64,000 nucleotides of DNA from Delftia acidovorans (GTDB taxonomy: Bacteria > Pseudomonadota > Gammaproteobacteria > Burkholderiales > Burkholderiaceae_C), in the NCBI GenBank assembly GCA_031286585.1, contig JAITUC010000023.1, forward strand, positions 54,227 through 118,226, written 5' to 3'. Both the position numbers and the translations under genes were made by a program. Shown here piece by piece: positions 1 to 6,822 of the stretch; the first letter of the stretch is position 1, and each line of letters begins with the position of its first letter. The notes beneath the pieces were generated by a model. It was not told the origin of the DNA. It did not search any database and was given only the letters and a program-made list of their open reading frames with translations.

Positions 1-712
1 CCCAACGCCGCTTGAAGATGGCATCGCGCCCTGCCACGTCGCTGTCATGGCCCATGAGGTTCAGGCGCATGGCGGCCTTGCCGCCGGCCAGCACCCGGTT
101 GGCGTCGAGCGTGAGGCGCCGGTAGCTGGCCGTGCCCAGGCCTGCGCCGGTCTCGGTGAAGTCATGGGCCTTGGGCTGCTTGCTGATCATGTTGATGCTG
201 CCGCCCGAGGTGCCCGCCCCGCCGAAGACCGAATTGGGGCCCTTGATGACTTCGACCGACTCCATGTTGAAGAGGTCGCTGCGGTTGTTCTGCCCGCTGT
301 CCCGCAGGCCGTCGATCTGCAGGTTGGCATTGGCGCTGAAGCCGCGGATGTTGATGCTGTCGCCCGAGCCCGCGCCGCCCTCGCCCGCATTGAAGGTGAT
401 GCCCGACACATTGGACAGCGCCTGCTGCAGGCTCAGCGCGTTCTGCTCCTGGAGCACCTGCCCCGGTACCACCGTAATGGTCTGGGGCACGTCCAGCAGC
501 GGCTTGGCGTACTTGGCCGAGTCGGAAGCCTCGGTGCGCGAGCCGGCAGAACGCTGCCCGGAAACGATCACGGGCGCCAGCTGCGTCTGGCGCTCTTGAG
601 CAGCGGCCTCCTGCGCGTAAGCGGGCGTGACCAGCGCCGCAGCGAACACCGAATAAAGGCATGACTGGGGGCCGGAGACGAAAGGTCGGGAACGGCAATC
701 TGAAGTGCGCAT
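1..712 (-). CDS. TonB-dependent siderophore receptor, N-terminal part (runs off window)
   Basis: Only the first 237 codons are visible; the barrel lies beyond base 1. The protein starts with a signal peptide ending near PAYAQ (about residue 33). A plug domain follows, with LDVPQTITVVPGQVL, the NIRGF box, QIDGLRDSGQNNR and VIKGPNSVFGGAGTSGG, which is the usual order for outer-membrane ferric-siderophore receptors that take energy from TonB-ExbBD. There is no STN signalling domain before the plug, so unlike the two receptors at 23-30 kb it should not signal to a FecIR pair. ATG at 712 is the only start in frame before the signal peptide; its ribosome site is weak. A Fur-like box lies just upstream. 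The siderophore cannot be told from this part. Confidence 0.9.
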   Translation of the reverse strand, partial: MRTSDCRSRPFVSGPQSCLYSVFAAALVTPAYAQEAAAQERQTQLAPVIVSGQRSAGSRTEASDSAKYAKPLLDVPQTITVVPGQVLQEQNALSLQQALSNVSGITFNAGEGGAGSGDSINIRGFSANANLQIDGLRDSGQNNRSDLFNMESVEVIKGPNSVFGGAGTSGGSINMISKQPKAHDFTETGAGLGTASYRRLTLDANRVLAGGKAAMRLNLMGHDSDVAGRDAIFKRRW

Positions 713-733
713 GGCAGGGGTCTTTGTTGAAAA

Positions 734-748
734 TGGGAATCATTTACA
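734..748 (-). promoter_or_regulatory. Fur box upstream of the TonB receptor
   Basis: Read on the minus strand the site is TGTAAATGATTCCCA, matching 10 of 14 fixed positions of the 7-1-7 Fur motif TGATAATNATTATCA. It lies 22 bases before the receptor start, where Fur with iron would block transcription. It is weaker than the boxes at 27.46 and 31.68 kb. Confidence 0.6.
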
Positions 749-827
749 ACAAGACCTCTCCAAAGCAATCAGATCCGTCCGATTCTGTTCTTCAGACCTC
801 GATTTCAAGCGTTTTCGCTTGCGCCGA

Positions 828-1601
828 TCAGCGCGCTCCCGCCTCCTGCAGCAGCCGCTCCACCTCATGCTGGCTGCGCTGGCGGGCGTGGGCCAGAGCC
901 GTGACGCCGTCCTTGTCGGGCAGGCTGAGGTCCGCCTTCGCCGCGATCAGCTGGCGCACGATGTCCTGGTAGCGCGGGCCGCCGTCGCCCAGCAAAACGG
1001 CTTCGAGCAGGCAGGTCCAGCCCAGCCGGTTCACATGGTCGGCCCGCACACCGGCGGCCAGCAGGGCCTGCACGGTATCTACGTGGCCGCGCTCGCAGGC
1101 GGGGATCAGCGCCGTGCCGCCGTAGCGGTTGGTGCTTTGCAGGTCGGCACCATACGACAGTGTCATGCGCAGGATTTCCAGCCGGCCCAGGGCACCGGCC
1201 AGCAGATAGGCGCTGTCCTGCAGGTCGTTCTTGAGATTGGGATTGGCCCCGTGGACCAGCAAGGAGCGCGCGACCTCGACATGGTTGCCGCGCACGGCCA
1301 GCAGCAGCGGCGTATTGCCCTGCGGATCACGCACATCCACCGGCGCGCCGCGCTTGAGCCAGTCGCGCACCTGCAGCGCTTCGCCCGCCTGGGCGGCCGC
1401 CAGCAGCGCGGGGCCGAATTCAGGGCGGTTCACCACACCCTCCTGCGCCTTGGCCGCGTCGCGGCCCTCCGCGGCTGCGGCAACGGCCTGGGCCTCCTGT
1501 GCCTCCTGTGCCTGGACGTCCGCCAGTCCCGCCGCAAGGCAGGCCGTCAGAATCGCCGCGTGCCGGCCCTGCGCGCCGGATCGGGAAACAGCATGGTGCA
1601 T
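828..1601 (-). CDS. exported ankyrin-repeat protein
   Basis: 257 residues. A signal peptide (about residues 1-32, ending near ADVQAQ) is followed by about 65 residues without a recognisable fold, then by five ankyrin-type repeats recognisable by GNTPLLLAVRGNHVEVARSLL, GGTALIPACERGHVDTVQALL and DGVTALAHARQRSQHEVERLL. The start at 1601 was chosen over an upstream in-frame start at 1646 because AGGAGGG sits 5-6 bases before it and because it opens directly into the signal peptide. Ankyrin proteins bind other proteins; this one should act in the periplasm. It lies just upstream of the TonB receptor on the same strand, with about 115 bases between them that include the receptor's own Fur box, so the two are probably separate units. 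Function unknown. Confidence 0.85.
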   Translation of the reverse strand: MHHAVSRSGAQGRHAAILTACLAAGLADVQAQEAQEAQAVAAAAEGRDAAKAQEGVVNRPEFGPALLAAAQAGEALQVRDWLKRGAPVDVRDPQGNTPLLLAVRGNHVEVARSLLVHGANPNLKNDLQDSAYLLAGALGRLEILRMTLSYGADLQSTNRYGGTALIPACERGHVDTVQALLAAGVRADHVNRLGWTCLLEAVLLGDGGPRYQDIVRQLIAAKADLSLPDKDGVTALAHARQRSQHEVERLLQEAGAR

Positions 1602-1802
1602 ACAAGCCCTCCTGGAAAACACTGTGGTGGGGCAAGCGTACGGCAAGCCCGGGCGATTGCGCGCGAATCCGGGGTGCCGCCCGTCAGTTTCATTCAGGAA
1701 CTATAGCGGCATCGCCTGATCCCACGCGCTTTCCCTGGGCTCGGCCTGCGCCGGAAAGTCTCCGCGCGCCAGCCGACCTCGAACGAAAGGAGACCCGTTC
1801 CC

Positions 1803-2279
1803 GTGCCTTGCAATCAACGCCGTGCCGCCCGGTGGCTGTCCGCAGCCGCCACCGCCCTCGCCGTCCTCACCACCACCCTGGCTCCGGCCGCCGCCCAGGC
1901 GCGCGAGTTCGTCAGCGTCAAGGGCGCCAGCGTCAATGTGCGGCAGCAGCCCACCACGCGCTCCGCCACGCTGTGGGAACTGGGCAAGGGCTATCCGCTG
2001 CAGGTGGTGCAGCGCAAGGGCCAGTGGCTGCGCGTCAGGGACAACGAGGCCACGCTGGGCTGGGTCCACGCGCCGCTGACCGGCAAGACCCCGCACATGG
2101 TGGTGACGGGGCGCACCGCCAACCTGCGCGCCGGCCCGGGCCAGAACCATCGCGTGGTGGGCAAGCTGGCTGAAATGGAAGTGGTGCGCACGCTCAGGAA
2201 ACAGGGCTCCTGGGCCCAGGTGCAGCGCGACAACGGCCAAAAGGGCTGGGTGGCGCGCAGCCTGACCTGGGGCTGGTGA
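1803..2279 (+). CDS. exported bacterial SH3-domain protein
   Basis: 158 residues with a GTG start placed 9 bases after AAAGGAGA. A signal peptide ends near AAAQA (about residue 32). Two bacterial SH3 (SH3b) repeats follow: residues about 36-90 (KGASVNVRQQPTTRSATLWEL to LGWVHAPL) and about 100-156 (GRTANLRAGPGQNHRVVGKL to GWVARSLTW). The NVR/NLR plus P(T/G)xxxxV pattern and the closing GWV are typical of the family. Such domains bind cell-wall peptides or partner proteins in the periplasm. It is a single gene between two minus-strand genes, transcribed divergently from the ankyrin gene and convergently with thiD. Confidence 0.85.
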   Translation: MPCNQRRAARWLSAAATALAVLTTTLAPAAAQAREFVSVKGASVNVRQQPTTRSATLWELGKGYPLQVVQRKGQWLRVRDNEATLGWVHAPLTGKTPHMVVTGRTANLRAGPGQNHRVVGKLAEMEVVRTLRKQGSWAQVQRDNGQKGWVARSLTWGW

Positions 2280-2313
2280 CCCGGCCAGGCAACCTGGGCG
2301 TCTGGCTGGACGT

Positions 2314-3195
2314 TCAGCCGTTGACCACGACCTGCGCGCGCGGCGCATAGCCGTGGTTCAGCGGGCCATGGCCCGCGCCCGTGAACACATCGGCGCCGGC
2401 CGCAATCGCGCCCAGGATGTATTCACGCGCCTGGGCCACGGCCGCCTCCAGCGGCAGGCCCAGCGCCAGGTGCGAGGCAATCGCCGAAGACAGCGTGCAG
2501 CCCGTGCCATGGCCGTTGTGCGTGGCAATGCGCTGCGACTGCAGGCGCAGCCGCTGGCCGTTGCCATGGCCCAGCAGGTCCACCACCAGATCGCCCGACA
2601 GGTGCCCGCCCTTGAGCAAGGCGGCAGGCGCGCCCAGCGCCAGCAGTTCCTGCACGGCGCCGTCCAGTGCATCTATGCCATCGATGGAGTGGCCCAGCAG
2701 CAGCGCTGCCTCGTCCAGATTGGGCGTGACCACGGTGGCCAGGGGGAACAGCTCGCGCACCAGCACGGAGGCGGTTTCCGGCGCGATCAGACGGTCGCCG
2801 CTGGTGGCCACCATCACGGGGTCCAGCACCACGTTGCGCAACTGGTGTCGGCGGATGGCATCGGCCACCACCTGCACCACTTCGGGCGTGGCCAGCATGC
2901 CGATCTTGACGGCATCTGCACCGATGTCCTCCACCACGGCGTCGATCTGCCCGCGCAGTATGTCCACGGGAATGCCGTGGATGCCGCTGACGCCCAGCGT
3001 GTTCTGCACGGTGATGGCCGTGATGGCCGTCATGCCGTAGCAGCCCAGGGCGCTGCAGGTCTTGAGGTCGGCCTGGATGCCGGCACCGCCGCCGCTGTCG
3101 GAGCCCGCGATGATGAGCACGCGGGCATAGCGCTTGCGCGCGGCGGGAGCCGTTTCGGGAGATGCGGCGGTCGAAGGGGAGTGGTCGGCAGTCAT
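2314..3195 (-). CDS. thiD: hydroxymethylpyrimidine / phosphomethylpyrimidine kinase ThiD
   Basis: 293 residues. It phosphorylates hydroxymethylpyrimidine and its monophosphate to give HMP-PP for thiamine synthesis. After a 22-residue non-conserved N-terminus come the ribokinase-fold signatures: AGSDSGGGAGIQADLKT (substrate and oxyanion site), MTAITAITVQNTLGV, LDPVMVATSGDRL, VVTPNLDEAALLL, LLKGGHLSGD and the ATP/anion-hole motif NGHGTGCTLSSAIA with its catalytic cysteine and GTGC turn. Length is slightly above the usual 260-270 because of the N-terminal tail. It is divergent from the thiO operon, so the TPP riboswitch on the other strand does not control it; its own leader is only the short shared gap. 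Confidence 0.97.
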   Translation of the reverse strand: MTADHSPSTAASPETAPAARKRYARVLIIAGSDSGGGAGIQADLKTCSALGCYGMTAITAITVQNTLGVSGIHGIPVDILRGQIDAVVEDIGADAVKIGMLATPEVVQVVADAIRRHQLRNVVLDPVMVATSGDRLIAPETASVLVRELFPLATVVTPNLDEAALLLGHSIDGIDALDGAVQELLALGAPAALLKGGHLSGDLVVDLLGHGNGQRLRLQSQRIATHNGHGTGCTLSSAIASHLALGLPLEAAVAQAREYILGAIAAGADVFTGAGHGPLNHGYAPRAQVVVNG

Positions 3196-3271
3196 GGGCG
3201 AAAATTATCACCCATGCGCATGGTCAATACCGGCAGCTGCGGGATGTGCTGTAATGCCTGCTGACGGACGA

Positions 3272-3442
3272 AACAGGGGTGTCCCGTCGGTGAAACAGGG
3301 CCTGGCCCGCCTCACCGATGCGTGACTGAGAAACACCCTGGGGCCCCGGGGCGACCAGCCCCCTGCCGCACAAGCCTGCACCACAGGCACCTTGCCGCGC
3401 AGCGCCCCTGCACCCGATCCAGGTCATGCTGGCGTGGGGAGT
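3272..3442 (+). promoter_or_regulatory. TPP (THI-box) riboswitch
   Basis: The conserved THI-element parts occur in order: CAGGGGTGTCCCG at 3274 (start of P1/P2), the GTGACTGAGAAACACCC pyrimidine-sensing box at 3322-3338, a variable P3 arm, and the pyrophosphate-sensing GATCCAGGTCATGCTGGCG at 3416-3434 closed by TGGGGAG. GGGTGT pairs with ACACCC. It lies about 100 bases upstream of thiO on the same strand. When thiamine pyrophosphate is abundant it should lower expression of thiOSGE. No U-rich terminator is seen after it, so control is probably at translation start, as is common in proteobacteria. Confidence 0.93.
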
Positions 3443-3543
3443 TTCAATCAATCGGGGTGGTACGCCGCGTTTTGTCCAGCACATGCCCTGTGCGCGGACA
3501 GCCGGCCGGCAGTCCCACGGGCATGGGCGCACTTGACCACCAG

Positions 3544-4668
3544 ATGCACATGTCCGTTCTACAAGCTTCTTCCCGCATCGCCATTCTGGGCGGCGGCCTC
3601 ATGGGCCGGCTGCTGGCATTGGCGCTGGCCCGTCGCGGCCACGGCATTGCCATATACGACGCGCACGGCCCCGAAGGCGATGGCGCGGCAGCGCGCGTGG
3701 CAGCCGCCATGCTGGCGCCCCTGGCCGAATCGGCCATCACCGAGCCCGGCGTGGTGCGCATGGGCCAGCACGGCCTGACGCGCTGGCCCGAACTGCTGGC
3801 CCAACTCGATGCGCCCGTGTTCTTCCAGCAAAACGGCACCCTCATCCTCTGGCACCGCCAGGACGCGGGCGATGCCCAGCGCTTCTTCGGCCTGCTGGAG
3901 AAAAACCGCCGCATCAACCCCAGCCTTCCCGCGCTGCAGCCGCTGGCCGACCAGGCCCTGCACGACTGCGAGCCCGCGCTTGAGCGGCGCTTTGCCCAGG
4001 CCATGTACCTGCAGGGCGAGGGCCAGTTGGACAACCGCCAGCTGCTGGCTGCACTCCACGCCACGCTGACCCGCCTGGGCGTGGAGCAGCACTGGAACCA
4101 GCCGCGCGAGCTGGCCGACTTCCGCCCCGGCACGCCGGGCCAGCCCGACTGGGTGCTGGACTGCCGGGGCCTGGGCGCACGCGGCCAGTGGCCTGCGCTG
4201 CGCGGCGTGCGCGGCGAGGTGGTGCGCATCCACGCGCCCGAGGTCACGCTGCAGCGGCCCACGCGCCTGATCCATCCGCGCTACCCGATCTACATTGCGC
4301 CCAAGGAGGACCACCTCTTCGTCATCGGCGCCACCGAGATCGAGTCCGACGACATGTCGCCTGCCAGCGTGCGCTCCACGCTGGAGCTGCTGAGCGCCGC
4401 CTACACCGTGCATCCGGGTTTTGCCGAGGGCCGCATCGTCGAGATCGCCACCCAGTGCCGCCCCACCCTGCCCGACAATCTGCCAGCCGTGCGCTGGAGC
4501 GCGCCGCGCGTGATGGAGGTCAACGGCCTGTACCGCCATGGCTTCATGATCGCGCCGGCCATGCTGGACGTGGTGCTGGAGCTGCTCGATGGCGGCGACT
4601 CCGCACTGGCCCGCCGCTTCGATGTCGCCGTCGAGCATGCGCCATCGCAGCACAAGGCGGCCGCCTGA
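3544..4668 (+). CDS. thiO: glycine oxidase ThiO (FAD-dependent)
   Basis: 374 residues. ThiO oxidises glycine to the dehydroglycine (iminoacetate) needed by ThiG to build the thiazole ring. The FAD-binding Rossmann motif IAILGGGLMGRLLALALARRG lies at the N-terminus with the following acidic strand end IAIYD, then AAARVAAAMLAPLAE of the DAO family. The middle has the substrate domain, and near the end RPTLPDNLPAVRW and NGLYRHGFMIAPAM, the C-terminal FAD contacts. The start is uncertain: ATG at 3523, 3544 and 3550 are in frame and none has a good ribosome site; the open frame runs back into the riboswitch, where no start is plausible. First gene of the riboswitch-controlled operon. Confidence 0.93.
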   Translation: MHMSVLQASSRIAILGGGLMGRLLALALARRGHGIAIYDAHGPEGDGAAARVAAAMLAPLAESAITEPGVVRMGQHGLTRWPELLAQLDAPVFFQQNGTLILWHRQDAGDAQRFFGLLEKNRRINPSLPALQPLADQALHDCEPALERRFAQAMYLQGEGQLDNRQLLAALHATLTRLGVEQHWNQPRELADFRPGTPGQPDWVLDCRGLGARGQWPALRGVRGEVVRIHAPEVTLQRPTRLIHPRYPIYIAPKEDHLFVIGATEIESDDMSPASVRSTLELLSAAYTVHPGFAEGRIVEIATQCRPTLPDNLPAVRWSAPRVMEVNGLYRHGFMIAPAMLDVVLELLDGGDSALARRFDVAVEHAPSQHKAAA

Positions 4669-4712
4669 ACGGCACGCACGGCACTTTCACGCACAACAGA
4701 CCGGACATGCAC

Positions 4713-4737
4713 GCAGGGCCGCCAGGCCCGGCCCTGC
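4713..4737 (+). other. strong hairpin in the thiO-thiS gap
   Basis: GCAGGGCC and GGCCCTGC form a perfect 8-bp stem around a 9-base loop in the 121-base gap between thiO and thiS. There is no T-run behind it, so it is not an intrinsic terminator. It may be an mRNA processing or stabilising element that sets the ratio of ThiO to ThiS, or a chance GC-rich dyad. Confidence 0.4.
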
Positions 4738-4789
4738 CTAAGATCGAACAAGTCCCCCCGTACCCGCCTTCCGTTTCCCCTCAGCCGCC

Positions 4790-4987
4790 ATGAACATCAC
4801 CATCAACCAGCAAGCGACCGAATTGCAAGACGGCGCCACCGTGGCCGACGCGCTGGCCCAGCTTGCGCCGCGCCCGCCCTTCGCCGTGGCCATCAACACC
4901 GTCTTCGTGCCCAAGGCCCGCTATGCCGAGCAGGCGCTGAACGACGGCGACCGCCTCGAAGTGATCTCGCCCGTGACCGGCGGCTGA
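4790..4987 (+). CDS. thiS: sulfur carrier protein ThiS
   Basis: 65 residues, the normal size for this ubiquitin-fold carrier. It starts MNITINQQ and ends in the diagnostic SPVTGG; the C-terminal Gly-Gly is adenylated and converted to a thiocarboxylate that donates sulfur to the thiazole ring on Thi[16 protein letters not shown] is the typical C-terminal block. The stop codon overlaps the thiG start (TGATG), so the two are translationally coupled. The activating enzyme ThiF is not in this window. Confidence 0.96.
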   Translation: MNITINQQATELQDGATVADALAQLAPRPPFAVAINTVFVPKARYAEQALNDGDRLEVISPVTGG

Positions 4988-5829
4988 TGCCCCGTCCGAC
5001 TCTCCCCTTGCCTCACGCCATGACGACTTCCGCCTCTTCCTCCGACGACAGCCTGGTCCTGTACGGCCAGCGCTTTGACAGCCGCCTGCTGCTGGGCACC
5101 TCCCGCTACCCCTCGCCCGCCGTGCTGGAAGCTGCCGTGCAGCGCGCCCGCCCGGCCATGGTCACGGCCTCGCTGCGCCGCCAGGGCAGCAATGCCGCCG
5201 AGACCGGCGCCAGCTTCTGGGAACTGCTCAGAAAGCTCAACGTGCCCGTGCTGCCCAACACCGCCGGCTGCATGACCGTGCAGGAAGCCGTGACCACGGC
5301 CCAGATGGCGCGCGAGGTCTTCGAGACGCCCTGGATCAAGCTGGAGCTGATCGGCGACGACTACACCCTGCAGCCCGACACGCTGAACCTGGTCGAGGCC
5401 GCCTCCATCCTCATCAAGGACGGCTTCCAGGTCCTGCCCTACACCACCGAGGACCTGGTGCTGTGCCAGCGCCTGGTGGATGTGGGCTGCCAGGCCGTCA
5501 TGCCCTGGGCGGCGCCCATCGGCACGGGCCGCGGCCCCGTCAACCCCTACGCCATGCAGACACTGCGCGAGCGCCTGAAGGTGCCTCTGATCGTGGATGC
5601 CGGCCTGGGCCGCCCCTCGCACGCCTGCCAGGTCATGGAATGGGGCTATGACGCCGTGCTGCTGAACACGGCCGTGGCCTTGTCCGAAGACCCGGTGGCC
5701 ATGGCCGGCGCCTTTGCCGACGCCGTGAACGCCGGCCATGCAGCGCACCGCGCCGGCGCCATGGCCGAGCAATCCGCCGCCCAGCCCAGCACGCCCGTGC
5801 TGGGCACGCCGTTCTGGCACCACGGCTGA
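4987..5829 (+). CDS. thiG: thiazole synthase ThiG
   Basis: 280 residues. ThiG condenses DXP, dehydroglycine and ThiS thiocarboxylate into thiazole phosphate. It is a TIM barrel with [18 protein letters not shown] near the N-terminus, [22 protein letters not shown] carrying the lysine that forms the imine with [33 protein letters not shown] and [11 protein letters not shown], the last two binding phosphate. The start at 4987 overlaps the thiS stop; ATG at 5020 is an alternative that would remove 11 non-conserved residues. An extra C-terminal tail of about 20 residues ends in GTPFWHHG. Confidence 0.96.
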   Translation: MPRPTLPLPHAMTTSASSSDDSLVLYGQRFDSRLLLGTSRYPSPAVLEAAVQRARPAMVTASLRRQGSNAAETGASFWELLRKLNVPVLPNTAGCMTVQEAVTTAQMAREVFETPWIKLELIGDDYTLQPDTLNLVEAASILIKDGFQVLPYTTEDLVLCQRLVDVGCQAVMPWAAPIGTGRGPVNPYAMQTLRERLKVPLIVDAGLGRPSHACQVMEWGYDAVLLNTAVALSEDPVAMAGAFADAVNAGHAAHRAGAMAEQSAAQPSTPVLGTPFWHHG

Positions 5830-5840
5830 GGAGACCGGCC

Positions 5841-6764
5841 ATGAGCAACGACTCCATCCAGTCCTGGGCGGATGCCATCGTGCGCCTGCACGGCGCCACC
5901 TTCGCCCCGGAAGGCTCCGCCCTGCCCTCCCAGCCCGTGCCGCAGCCGCAAAGCCAGGAGCCGGCCTATCTTGCGGCGCTGCAGGCCTGCAGCGCACTGG
6001 GCTTCATCGCCATCGACGCCGAGACGCTGGCCCGTGCCTGGCAGGCGCAGACGCTGCGCAGGGGCCGCTTCGAGGCCACGCTATGGCCTGACGATCCGCG
6101 CGACTTCGGCCTGGAGGGCGCCGATCCCGCACAGGCCTTCCCGGACTGCCCAAGGTCCCTGGGCCTGTATGGCGTGCTGCCCGATGCGCAATGGGTGGGA
6201 CGCATGGCCCGCGCCGGTGTGCCCACCGTGCAGCTGCGCTTCAAGTCCGAGGACCGCGACGCCATCACGCGCGAAGTGCGCGCCGCCGTGGCCGCCGTGG
6301 AAGGCACCGGCGCCCTGCTCTTCATCAACGACCACTGGCGCGAGGCCATCGATGCCGGCGCCTATGGCGTGCATGTGGGCCAGGAAGACCTGGATGCCCT
6401 GGCCGGCGCCGACCTGCAGGCCATCCACGCCTCGGGCCTGCGCCTGGGCGTGAGCACGCATGGCTATGCCGAAATGGTGCGCGCCCATGCCGTGCAGCCC
6501 AGCTACATCGCGCTGGGCGCCGTCTTCCCGACCACGCTCAAGAAAATGGCCACGGCCCCCCAGGGTCTCGCACGCCTGGAGGCCTATGTGCGGCTGATGC
6601 AACGCTACCCGCTGGTGGCCATAGGCGGCATATCGGCCGACCAGTTCCCGGCCGTGCGCGCCACGGGCGTGGGCTCGGTGGCCGTGGTGCGGGCGCTGGT
6701 CAATGCCACAGATCCTGAAGCGGCGGCACATCAGCTGCTCGCACGCATGCACACTGCTGACTGA
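5841..6764 (+). CDS. thiE: thiamine-phosphate synthase ThiE with N-terminal extension
   Basis: 307 residues against about 210 for E. coli ThiE. The C-terminal two thirds (from about residue 105) is a full ThiE: VPTVQLRFKSEDRD, LFINDHWREAIDAGAYGVHVGQEDLDAL, LRLGVSTHGYAEM, YIALGAVFPTTLKKM, PQGL and VAIGGISADQFPAV..GVGSVAVVRA, covering the HMP-PP and thiazole-phosphate pockets. The first 100 or so residues match no domain I recognise; they include a helix-rich part and a WPDDPRDFG segment. The start is well supported: GAGGAGA sits 8 bases before ATG and the thiG stop is 11 bases upstream. Last gene of the riboswitch operon, followed by a terminator. Confidence 0.94.
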   Translation: MSNDSIQSWADAIVRLHGATFAPEGSALPSQPVPQPQSQEPAYLAALQACSALGFIAIDAETLARAWQAQTLRRGRFEATLWPDDPRDFGLEGADPAQAFPDCPRSLGLYGVLPDAQWVGRMARAGVPTVQLRFKSEDRDAITREVRAAVAAVEGTGALLFINDHWREAIDAGAYGVHVGQEDLDALAGADLQAIHASGLRLGVSTHGYAEMVRAHAVQPSYIALGAVFPTTLKKMATAPQGLARLEAYVRLMQRYPLVAIGGISADQFPAVRATGVGSVAVVRALVNATDPEAAAHQLLARMHTAD

Positions 6765-6785
6765 GTACTGGCCAGGCACCACCAC

Positions 6786-6815
6786 AAAAAAAGGGAGCAT
6801 CTGCTCCCCTTTTTG
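6786..6815. terminator. bidirectional terminator between thiE and fimV
   Basis: A-run, GGGAGCA, short loop, TGCTCCC, T-run. The stem is flanked by A5-7 on the left and T5 on the right, so it can end both the plus-strand thiE transcript and the minus-strand fimV transcript; fimV ends 8 bases away. Confidence 0.9.
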
Positions 6816-6822
6816 CATTGCC

